Shown piece after piece: positions 1-5,280 of a stretch of DNA of 6,129 nucleotides (positions are counted from its first letter, which is position 1; each line of letters begins with the position of its first letter). The stretch is from contig JAISDG010000155.1 of the NCBI GenBank assembly GCA_031265015.1, positions 1 through 6,129 of the forward strand, read 5' to 3'. The position numbers and the translations under genes were made by a program. The notes beneath the pieces are model-generated. The model saw only the letters and a list, made by a program, of their open reading frames with translations, did no database searches and was not told the DNA's origin. The stretch comes from Spirochaetaceae bacterium. GTDB lineage: Bacteria > Spirochaetota > Spirochaetia > Treponematales > Breznakiellaceae.

Positions 1-288
1 GCGTTCGTCCCCGGAGGGAGGGCGGGACACCAGGACAGCCGCTTCCCCTATCCCGCTCCGGTTCCCGGCCGTCAGCAGGGAACGGAGCGTCACCAGGGCG
101 TCGGCGCCGTTATTGCCCGGCCCCGCGCAGACAAGGACGCCGGCCCCCCGGAGGGCTTCCCCGGCGGCGGAGATGAGGGCCGCCGCGCAGGCGCGGCCCG
201 CGGCTTCCACCAGGGCAAAGGGGCTTAAACCCCAGGAAGCGGAAGCTTCCCTGTCCAGGGAAGCGGCGGTTTCCGCCGAAACCAGCAT
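1..288 (-). CDS. nnrE: NAD(P)H-hydrate epimerase (YjeF_N domain), partial: N-terminal 96 residues
   Basis: Reading the minus strand from an ATG at 288 gives 96 codons open to the window edge, so the C-terminal part is missing. The product begins MLVSAETAASLDREA and continues with ALVEAAGRA (25-33) and VLVCAGPGNNGADALVTLR (51-69). This matches the N-terminal layout of YjeF_N / NnrE proteins: a T/S-x-x-x-x-x-LDR-like helix, an ENAGRA-like helix, then the Rossmann-type strand and a GxGNNGGDG loop. The family epimerises the damaged (R)-NAD(P)HX so that the dehydratase NnrD can repair it; it is cytosolic. Whether an NnrD domain is fused downstream cannot be seen. The usual GGDG reads GADA here (61-64), with the Asp kept. 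An in-frame GTG at 360-358 overlaps the preceding lipoprotein stop as GTGA and has GGGGGA nine bases before it, so a 24-residue longer start is possible. I prefer the ATG because it matches the family N-terminus. Confidence 0.85.
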   Translation of the reverse strand, partial: MLVSAETAASLDREASASWGLSPFALVEAAGRACAAALISAAGEALRGAGVLVCAGPGNNGADALVTLRSLLTAGNRSGIGEAAVLVSRPPSGDER

Positions 289-356
289 AACCGGTCCGTG
301 GCCGCCGGTTCCCCCGGGAAAGTTTCCGGCCGGCGGTTCCCGCAGCCCCGTCCCGC

Positions 357-1580
357 TCACAGGCTCACGTCCCCCAGCAGGCGGTCGGTACGCCACCAGA
401 CCAGCCGGGCGTCCCATTCGGTAGCCAAAAGACCCGACAGGATCCCTTCTTTGGAGAGATTAAAGGTATTGTATTCCAGCTCCTCGTTCCTGACCTGGAT
501 AAACCCCAGCCGCTGATTCTTTAAACCGGCGGAGAGTACCAGCAGGGAATATCCCCCGTCCACGGGAAAATACAAAAAAACCCGGGAATCTTCAATTACC
601 CCCAGCATGGCGTAGGGCAGCTTCTGGGTTACTTTTTTGTCATTCTCCGTGGCGGTATACTCAAAGAAGGGAACCGTGATTGATTCTTCATAGGCGCCGG
701 TTTCCACGTCCATGATCCAGACCACCGACGATTCCGGCAGGGCCCGGGGATTGCCGTCTTCCTCCGCGGTATTCCGGTAGTAATCAACCTTAAAAAACAG
801 CTTCCGTTCATCGGGAGAAACGGTTACCATATCCATGGAAGTGTAATCGGCCTGTTTCCCCTGGGGAACGGGGATGCTGTCGTTCCGCAGGTGTACCAGA
901 TAGAGAAGGGTTCCCTCGGAGTTAAACCAGTAGATGCTCCACCCCGTCAGCAGAAGACAGACCACCGCGATCTCGTCATCCCGGGAAGCGTAGATCCCCG
1001 TAATCCGGGGAAAGGGCTTTCCGCCGATCCCTTCCTGGCCCAGAAAATCAACAAACCGCCCCGTATCGTTAAAGTGGAGCACCACGTTGTCCAGCAGGCT
1101 GTTGTTCTCGGTATCGACGCTCCTGCGGGAAGCATCCACTTTATCGGCGGCATAAATATGCTTGCGGGAGTCCACGGTAATCACCCCCGGTTCCTTAAGG
1201 GGATAGGCGATGGACCAGCGGGTAGCCATCCCCTCTTCGTTAATGCCCCGGCGCAGGGTAATGGGGGGCGGATTCGTTTCGTCATTATAAATAACGAAGA
1301 GAAGATCCCCGTAGGAGCTGTACCGGACGATCTTTCTGCCGGCGGTGTCGGAGATATAAAAAAAACCGTCCCGCATGGCAAGGGTCGTCCTGCTGGAAGA
1401 GCTTCCGCCGGCCAGGTTGACAAGATTGACCTGATCTTCCAGGGGGCCTATCTCCAGGTTAAAAAGATCCATCCGGGCCACCGAAGAAATCCGGCCCCGG
1501 GAACAGCCGGAAAGGGCAAAAAAAACCAGCAAGAGCGGGAGAATCCGGCCCCGGGGAACCGGCGCGTGTCGTTTATTCAT
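357..1580 (-). CDS. Beta-propeller-like lipoprotein, spirochaetal type, function unknown
   Basis: A 407-residue protein. The start is the ATG at 1580, not the TTG three bases upstream, because AAGG (1591-1588) lies seven bases before it. The N-terminus has basic residues (K3, R4, R10, R12), a hydrophobic core (14-23) and a lipobox LSGC with Cys26, so it should be exported by Sec, lipidated and anchored in a membrane. The mature part is rich in short beta-strand/turn patterns like those of NHL or six-bladed propellers: DGFFYISDTAGRKIVRYSSY (71-90), PGVITVDSRKHIYAADK (131-147), VVLHFNDTGRFVDFLGQEG (166-184), IYWFNSEGTLLYLVHL (216-231) and SSVVWIMDVETGAYEES (284-300). No catalytic motif is visible. 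I recall similar spirochaete proteins carrying the name LIC_12708 family, but I cannot verify that. It diverges from secA and its stop touches the nnrE reading frame, suggesting an operon with nnrE. A ligand-binding or scaffolding role is a guess from the fold. Confidence 0.88.
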   Translation of the reverse strand: MNKRHAPVPRGRILPLLLVFFALSGCSRGRISSVARMDLFNLEIGPLEDQVNLVNLAGGSSSSRTTLAMRDGFFYISDTAGRKIVRYSSYGDLLFVIYNDETNPPPITLRRGINEEGMATRWSIAYPLKEPGVITVDSRKHIYAADKVDASRRSVDTENNSLLDNVVLHFNDTGRFVDFLGQEGIGGKPFPRITGIYASRDDEIAVVCLLLTGWSIYWFNSEGTLLYLVHLRNDSIPVPQGKQADYTSMDMVTVSPDERKLFFKVDYYRNTAEEDGNPRALPESSVVWIMDVETGAYEESITVPFFEYTATENDKKVTQKLPYAMLGVIEDSRVFLYFPVDGGYSLLVLSAGLKNQRLGFIQVRNEELEYNTFNLSKEGILSGLLATEWDARLVWWRTDRLLGDVSL

Positions 1581-1656
1581 CAAAATACCTTACTGTAAAC
1601 TTACGGCAGGGGGAAACAGATTGTCAATGACCGCCCGAAAGCGGTAGACTTGGCCT
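1581..1656. promoter_or_regulatory. Divergent promoter region between the lipoprotein gene and secA
   Basis: Only 76 bases separate the two start codons. On the plus strand TTGTCA (1621-1626) and TAGACT (1645-1650), 18 bases apart, form a sigma-70-like promoter for secA. On the minus strand a perfect TTGACA (1627-1622) is followed after 18 bases by TAAGTT (1603-1598), a weak -10, for the lipoprotein operon. The two -35 boxes share five bases, so both promoters could hardly be occupied at once. ACCGC-CCGAAA-GCGGT (1630-1645) is a small inverted repeat between the secA boxes and might be an operator or just chance. All assignments are by consensus matching. Confidence 0.45.
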
Positions 1657-4446
1657 ATGCTTGATAAATTCGTCAAAGCCCTGTTCGGATCCCAGCATGA
1701 ACGGGATCTGAAGCGCCTCCTTCCCGTCCTGCACCAGGTAAACGAAAAAGAAGCCTGGGCTGTTTCGCTGAAAACCGAAGAATTCCCCGGCGTCACGGAG
1801 CAGTTCCGCCGCCGCCACGCGGAGGGGGAAAGCCTTGATTCCCTGCTGCCCGAAGCCTTTGCCCTGACCCGGGAAGCAAGCCGGCGGATGCTGGGGGAGC
1901 GGCCCTACGATGTGCAGGTTCTGGGGGCCATCGTCCTTCACCAGGGAAAAATCGTGGAAATGAAAACCGGGGAAGGTAAAACCCTGATGAGCGTCGCCGC
2001 GGCCTATCTGAACGCGATTCCGGGCCGGGGGGTCCATGTGGTAACGGTAAACGATTACCTGGCGGGCCGGGACGCGGACTGGATGCGGCCCGTATTCAGC
2101 ACCCTGGGAGTGACGGTGGGGACGATCCTTTCGGATATGGACAACGGCCGGCGAAAGCTGAATTATGCCTGCGACATCACCTACGGTACCAACAATGAAT
2201 TCGGTTTTGACTACCTCCGGGACAACATGCTCTGGGAGCTGAACAACCGGGTCCAGCGGGGACATTCCTTCTGTATCGTGGACGAAATCGACTCGATCCT
2301 GATTGACGAAGCCCGGACCCCCCTTATCATTTCCGGGGCCGCCGAGGACGATACCTACAAGTACGCCGAAGTGGACAAGCTGCTGTCCACCCTGGAAGAG
2401 GTAAAGAAAAAGGAAAACGGCGAGTACCCCGACGAAACCCAGGGAGAGGAGCTGCTCGGCGACTATAAACTGAACGAGAAAAACAAAAATATCTCTTTTA
2501 CCAACGAAGGGCTTGCCAAAATAGAAAACCTCCTCCAGAAGCGGAACCTGATCAAGGGAGCGATTGTGGACGAGGAAAACTTTGAATATATCCACTATTT
2601 TACCCAGGCCCTGCGGTCCCACAAGCTGTTCCACATCGATGTGGACTATGTGGTCCAGGACGGACAGGTTCAGATCGTGGACGAATTTACCGGCCGCATA
2701 CTCCACGGCCGCCGCTACTCCGACGGCCTCCACCAGGCCATCGAGGCAAAGGAGCGGATTAAAATAGCCCAGCGGAACCGGACCCTGGCCACCATCACCT
2801 TCCAGAACTACTTCAGGATGTACGGCAAGATCTCCGGCATGACCGGCACCGCGGACACCGAGGCGGTGGAATTCAACAAAATCTACAGCCTGGACGTGGT
2901 GGTAATCCCTACCAATCTGCCGGTAACCCGCTCGGACGAGGACGACGTGGTGTACCTGAACGAGGCCGACAAATTCGACGCCCTCTGCGATGAAATTGCC
3001 GGCACCCACAAAAAGGGCCAGCCCATGCTGGTAGGTACCGTGTCCATTGAAAAGTCGGAAAAGCTGGCGGCCCTTTTAACCCGCCGGGGGGTACGCCACG
3101 AAGTGCTCAACGCCAAAAACCACGCCCGGGAGGCGTCGATTATCGCCGAGGCGGGGGCCAAAGGGGCGGTCACCATCGCCACCAACATGGCGGGCCGGGG
3201 AACGGACATAAAGCTGGGGGGCAGTCCCGAACACCGGGCCCGCAAGCGCGCCGGTACCGACGCCCCGCCGGAAGTCTACGCCCAGGCCTACGCGGCGGAA
3301 TACGAAAAGTGGAAAGCGGATTACGAAGAAGTTAAGTCCCTGGGCGGCCTCTACGTGATCGGCACGGAACGGCACGAAAGCCGGCGTATCGATAACCAGC
3401 TCCGGGGCCGGTCGGGGCGCCAGGGCGATCCGGGGAAGTCCAAATTTTTTATCTCCATGGACGACGACCTGATGCGGCTTTTCGGGGGCGAAAACATCAA
3501 GGGAATCATGTCAAGGATGGGCATGGAGGGGGGCGAACCCATCTATCACCCGTGGCTCAATAAAAGCATAGAAAAGGCCCAGAAAAAGGTAGAAGAACGG
3601 AACTTTGAGATCCGTAAACATCTGCTGGAATACGACGACGTGCTGAACCAGCAGCGGAAATTTATCTACGAACAGCGGGACGCTATCCTGGCGGACGGCA
3701 ATTTAAAAAAGCGGGTCAACGAAGCTACCGCGGACATGGTTGCCGCCGCGGTGGAAAATTACAATACCCTGGCAAAACGGGACGGCCAGGAGGCGCTTAA
3801 AACCCTGCTGGGCTTCCTGAAGGACAAGTTTAACCATATCCCCGGGACCGGCGGGGAATCGGCCCTTACTTCCGGGGGAACGGTAAAAAATACCGAAGCC
3901 CTGGAAGAACAGCTGGTACGGGAACTGGAACAGGACATCGATAACAAGGAAGCGATGCTGGGAACCGGGGTAATTAACGCTTTTATCCGCGCCCAGTATT
4001 TACAGTTTATCGACCGCCAGTGGCTGGATCACCTGGAAAACATGGAAGCCCTGCGGGAAGCGGTGTACCTCCGGGGGTATGCCCAGAAAAACCCCTTAAC
4101 CGAATACAAACTGGAAGGTTTTGAAATATTCGATACGATGATCGAAACGATCCGCCGGGAAATCGCCTCCAGGGTACACCTGGTGCGGATCCAGGCCGCG
4201 GGCCCCGAAACCAGGACCCGGCCGGCGGTCCAGGTCCGTTCCGCGGACCACGGTACGGTTACCGCCTTCGGCGGTTCCGGCGCCGGCCCTTCAGACCGGA
4301 ACCCGCCGGGCGGCCGGGCTCCGGGACCCTCAAACCGGGCCCAGCCCGACAACGCCACCGTGGTCCGTACCTACCCCAAAGTAGGCCGCAACGACCCCTG
4401 CCCCTGCGGCTCCGGGAAAAAGTACAAGCACTGTCATGGGAAGTAA
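1657..4446 (+). CDS. secA: Protein translocase subunit SecA (preprotein-driving ATPase)
   Basis: A complete 929-residue SecA, slightly longer than E. coli SecA (901). It hydrolyses ATP to push unfolded preproteins through SecYEG at the cytoplasmic membrane. NBD1 carries Walker A MKTGEGKT (102-109) and the Walker B / DEAD-like VDEIDSILIDEAR (208-220). The preprotein-crosslinking domain follows, about 225-370. NBD2 has TNMAGRGTDIKLGG (509-522) and the arginine-finger region QLRGRSGRQGD (581-591). The helical scaffold/wing spans about 620-845, including FIDRQWLDHLENMEALREAVYLRGYAQKNPL at 784-814. A Gly/Pro/Arg-rich linker (848-905) leads to the SEC-C zinc tail with C915, C917, C926 and H927, the C-x-C-x8-C-H pattern that binds zinc and SecB or ribosomes in other bacteria. 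The start is firm: an in-frame stop (TAG, 1645-1647) lies four codons upstream and MLDKFVKALFGSQHERDLKR fits the family N-terminus. No clear Shine-Dalgarno sequence precedes it. The gene appears monocistronic, with the lipoprotein diverging upstream and a non-coding stretch downstream. Confidence 0.99.
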   Translation: MLDKFVKALFGSQHERDLKRLLPVLHQVNEKEAWAVSLKTEEFPGVTEQFRRRHAEGESLDSLLPEAFALTREASRRMLGERPYDVQVLGAIVLHQGKIVEMKTGEGKTLMSVAAAYLNAIPGRGVHVVTVNDYLAGRDADWMRPVFSTLGVTVGTILSDMDNGRRKLNYACDITYGTNNEFGFDYLRDNMLWELNNRVQRGHSFCIVDEIDSILIDEARTPLIISGAAEDDTYKYAEVDKLLSTLEEVKKKENGEYPDETQGEELLGDYKLNEKNKNISFTNEGLAKIENLLQKRNLIKGAIVDEENFEYIHYFTQALRSHKLFHIDVDYVVQDGQVQIVDEFTGRILHGRRYSDGLHQAIEAKERIKIAQRNRTLATITFQNYFRMYGKISGMTGTADTEAVEFNKIYSLDVVVIPTNLPVTRSDEDDVVYLNEADKFDALCDEIAGTHKKGQPMLVGTVSIEKSEKLAALLTRRGVRHEVLNAKNHAREASIIAEAGAKGAVTIATNMAGRGTDIKLGGSPEHRARKRAGTDAPPEVYAQAYAAEYEKWKADYEEVKSLGGLYVIGTERHESRRIDNQLRGRSGRQGDPGKSKFFISMDDDLMRLFGGENIKGIMSRMGMEGGEPIYHPWLNKSIEKAQKKVEERNFEIRKHLLEYDDVLNQQRKFIYEQRDAILADGNLKKRVNEATADMVAAAVENYNTLAKRDGQEALKTLLGFLKDKFNHIPGTGGESALTSGGTVKNTEALEEQLVRELEQDIDNKEAMLGTGVINAFIRAQYLQFIDRQWLDHLENMEALREAVYLRGYAQKNPLTEYKLEGFEIFDTMIETIRREIASRVHLVRIQAAGPETRTRPAVQVRSADHGTVTAFGGSGAGPSDRNPPGGRAPGPSNRAQPDNATVVRTYPKVGRNDPCPCGSGKKYKHCHGK

Positions 4447-4461
4447 CGACCATGACAGTGC
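4428..4461 (+). terminator. Perfect 12-bp inverted repeat across the secA stop codon; possible terminator
   Basis: GCACTGTCATGG (4428-4439) is exactly complementary to CCATGACAGTGC (4450-4461), with a 10-base loop containing the TAA stop (4444-4446). The left arm encodes the Cys-His end of the SEC-C zinc motif. A canonical U-tract is missing directly after the stem; the only T run is 4488-4493, 26 bases later. It may be a mRNA 3'-end stabiliser or a weak terminator. The structure is seen; the function is inferred. Confidence 0.5.
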
Positions 4462-4493
4462 CCATTGCCATGGACGATAGGGAAGAATTTTTT

Positions 4494-4533
4494 ACCACGG
4501 ACCAACACGGACCACACGGACTTGCCCCGGACA
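4494..4533 (+). repeat. CACGGAC-type repeat, left copy
   Basis: The motif ACGGAC occurs three times in quick succession (ACCACGGACC, then AACACGGACC, then CACACGGACTT), ending in ACGGACTTGCCCCGGACA (4516-4533). That 18-base block recurs exactly at 6043-6060, past the last gene. ACCACGGACC (4494-4503) also appears as its reverse complement at 6101-6110. From memory, CACGGAC-rich intergenic repeats occur in many bacterial genomes; a genome-wide count would settle that here. Confidence 0.75.
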
Positions 4534-4598
4534 AAAGCCCGAGGATTTACCCGGAGATTACTTGTATTTGGCTTATAGTAGGAAAAATGATGGCGGTT

Positions 4599-4640
4599 GC
4601 GCCCGTAAGGGGCGCCATGGATCTCCCCCGCGCAAGCGGG
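4599..4640 (+). repeat. Two short GC-rich hairpins
   Basis: GCGCCC (4599-4604) pairs with GGGCGC (4610-4615) over a 5-base loop. CCCGC (4627-4631) pairs with GCGGG (4636-4640) over a GCAA loop, which is a stable GNRA tetraloop. Such units are typical of short palindromic intergenic repeats, but could also fold in a transcript. Function unknown. Confidence 0.5.
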
Positions 4641-4677
4641 CTCTTCTGTAACCATTGCCGGCCGCCAAAGGCGGACG

Positions 4678-4704
4678 GGTGAAGTTTGCGCAGCAAACTT
4701 CACC
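4678..4704 (+). repeat. Perfect 12-bp hairpin with GCA loop
   Basis: GGTGAAGTTTGC (4678-4689) and GCAAACTTCACC (4693-4704) are exact complements with a three-base loop GCA. It directly abuts, and shares two bases with, the next hairpin (4703-4736). There is no T-run after it. It is likely a dispersed palindromic repeat unit, or part of a structured RNA. Confidence 0.65.
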
Positions 4705-4736
4705 TCAAAATCCGCCAAGGATGGCGGATTTTGAGG
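4703..4736 (+). repeat. Perfect 14-15-bp hairpin; competes with a GAGGAG/CTCCTC stem
   Basis: CCTCAAAATCCGCC (4703-4716) pairs with GGCGGATTTTGAGG (4723-4736); an inner A-T pair leaves a four-base loop. Its right arm overlaps GAGGAG (4733-4738), which can instead pair with CTCCTC (4747-4752), so the two stems exclude each other. That geometry resembles an attenuator switch, but no leader peptide or U-tract is present. A simple palindromic repeat is the safer reading. Confidence 0.6.
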
Positions 4737-4738
4737 AG

Positions 4739-4768
4739 TTGACAAGCTCCTCTGCTCTGTGGTACCGT
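4739..4768 (+). promoter_or_regulatory. Weak candidate sigma-70 promoter
   Basis: TTGACA (4739-4744) is a perfect -35 box. With an 18-base spacer it is followed by TACCGT (4763-4768), which keeps only the first, second and last consensus -10 bases. It sits inside the loop of the GAGGAG/CTCCTC stem. If active it would give a leader of about 500 bases carrying the C tract and the 21-bp array ahead of the gene at 5281. Matching by eye only. Confidence 0.25.
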
Positions 4769-4798
4769 CAATCTATGCTCAGTGCAGGCTTGGGGAGC

Positions 4799-4833
4799 GG
4801 GGTAACGCCGGGCGAAACCTTCGCCATTACCCC
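4799..4833 (+). repeat. Two-tier hairpin
   Basis: An outer stem GGGGTAA (4799-4805) / TTACCCC (4827-4833) encloses an inner stem GGCGAA (4811-4816) / TTCGCC (4820-4825) with loop ACC. The internal loop is asymmetric (CGCCG against a single A). It is the last of the hairpins before the C tract. No U-tract follows. Confidence 0.55.
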
Positions 4834-4883
4834 GGAGATACCATCTAACGGACCCGTAACTCCTTATATAGCAAAGAATTATA

Positions 4884-4894
4884 CCCCCCCCCCC
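4884..4894 (+). repeat. Homopolymeric C tract (11 C)
   Basis: Eleven consecutive C residues follow directly on an AT-rich patch (TTATATA at 4864-4870, AATTATA at 4877-4883). Runs of this length slip during replication, and in Treponema pallidum poly-G/C tracts near promoters vary in length between clones. The AT-rich patch next to it could hold a -10 box, so a phase-variable promoter for the gene at 5281 is possible, though nearly 400 bases away. The exact length may also be a sequencing uncertainty. Confidence 0.85.
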
Positions 4895-4923
4895 GATGGG
4901 TTTACTAGGAATTACCGCCGCGT

Positions 4924-5196
4924 AAGTTCTTTTCCTTACCGTATACGTTCTTTTACCCGCCGCAAGAGCTCTTTTCCCCGCGAAAAGAGCTCTTTTACTT
5001 CCGAAAAGAGCTCTTTTAATTGCTACAAGAGCTCTGCAAATCGCGAAAAGAGCTCTGCAAATTGCGAAAAGAGCTCTGCAAATTGCTACAAGAGCTCTGT
5101 AAATCTCTACAAGAGCTCTGTAAATCGCGAAAAGAGCTCTGCAAATCCCTACAAGAGCTCTGCAAATCGCGAAAAGAACTCTGTAAACCCCGCGAA
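4924..5196 (+). repeat. 21-bp tandem repeat array with AGAGCTCT palindrome in each unit
   Basis: Ten exact GAGCTC hexamers start at 4966, 4987, 5008, 5029, 5050, 5071, 5092, 5113, 5134 and 5155, always 21 bases apart and always inside AAGAGCTCT. An eleventh unit (5176) reads GAACTC, and two decayed units precede the core (4924 AAGTTC, 4945 ACGTTC), giving 13 in all. Units 1-3 continue TTTT after the palindrome, forming AAAAGAGCTCTTTT in units 2 and 3; units 4-10 continue TGCAAAT or TGTAAAT. The unit ends alternate between CGAAAA and CTACAA types. The 21-base period equals two turns of B-DNA, so all palindromes face the same side, and it also equals seven codons. It is not a CRISPR, as there are no variable spacers. 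Function unknown; a protein-binding array is one reading and a slippage-expanded satellite another. Confidence 0.93.
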
Positions 5197-5215
5197 GGGG
5201 ACAAACCGTTCACCA

Positions 5216-5255
5216 GGGAGCCTGTTTCAAACCCGGAGCGGGTCTGAACAGTCCC
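5216..5255 (+). promoter_or_regulatory. Leader hairpin upstream of the last gene
   Basis: CTGTT (5222-5226) and ACCCG (5231-5235) pair with AACAG (5247-5251) and CGGGT (5239-5243) around a GAG loop. One bulge and one mismatch lie between the two paired blocks, and an outer GGG/CCC closes the stem. It ends 14 bases before the ribosome-binding site of the gene at 5281. No T-run follows, so it is more likely a mRNA leader structure than a terminator. Confidence 0.45.
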
Positions 5256-5269
5256 GGAATATACGTCAT

Positions 5270-5274
5270 GGAGG
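5270..5274 (+). promoter_or_regulatory. Strong ribosome-binding site (GGAGG)
   Basis: GGAGG lies six bases before the ATG at 5281. It is the best Shine-Dalgarno sequence in the window and fixes the start of the last gene. It contrasts with secA, which has none. Confidence 0.85.
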
Positions 5275-5280
5275 TTATTT

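Larger units (their letters stand above)
4447..5280. other. Structured 834-bp non-coding region between secA and the last gene
   Basis: No reading frame here has a credible start, ribosome-binding site and protein-like composition. In order it holds the right arm of the secA hairpin, a CACGGAC-rich repeat (4494-4533), several short hairpins (4599-4833), an AT-rich patch (4862-4883) joined to an 11-C run (4884-4894), the 21-bp palindrome array (4924-5196) and a leader hairpin (5216-5255). The stretch is clearly different in texture from the GC-rich genes on either side. It looks like a mosaic of intergenic repeats and regulatory sequence. Confidence 0.7.

Noticed and set aside
891..1598. A 235-codon open frame on the plus strand opposite the lipoprotein gene
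   Set aside because: It is antisense to a protein with a clear signal peptide and lipobox and a good ribosome-binding site. The translation shows no domain and low-complexity composition.
1624..3009. A 461-codon open frame on the minus strand, antisense to secA
   Set aside because: It lies wholly opposite a gene with unmistakable SecA motifs. Its long Val/Gly/His/Phe-rich translation is the usual shadow of GC-rich codon use, with no family resemblance.
4452..4682. A 76-codon frame starting at ATG 4452 just after secA
   Set aside because: Its start lies inside the secA hairpin arm with no ribosome-binding site, and the translation is composed of repeat sequence.
4966..5181. The 21-bp array as a CRISPR
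   Set aside because: The units are contiguous near-identical tandem copies with no unique spacers of 25-40 bases and no cas genes in the window.
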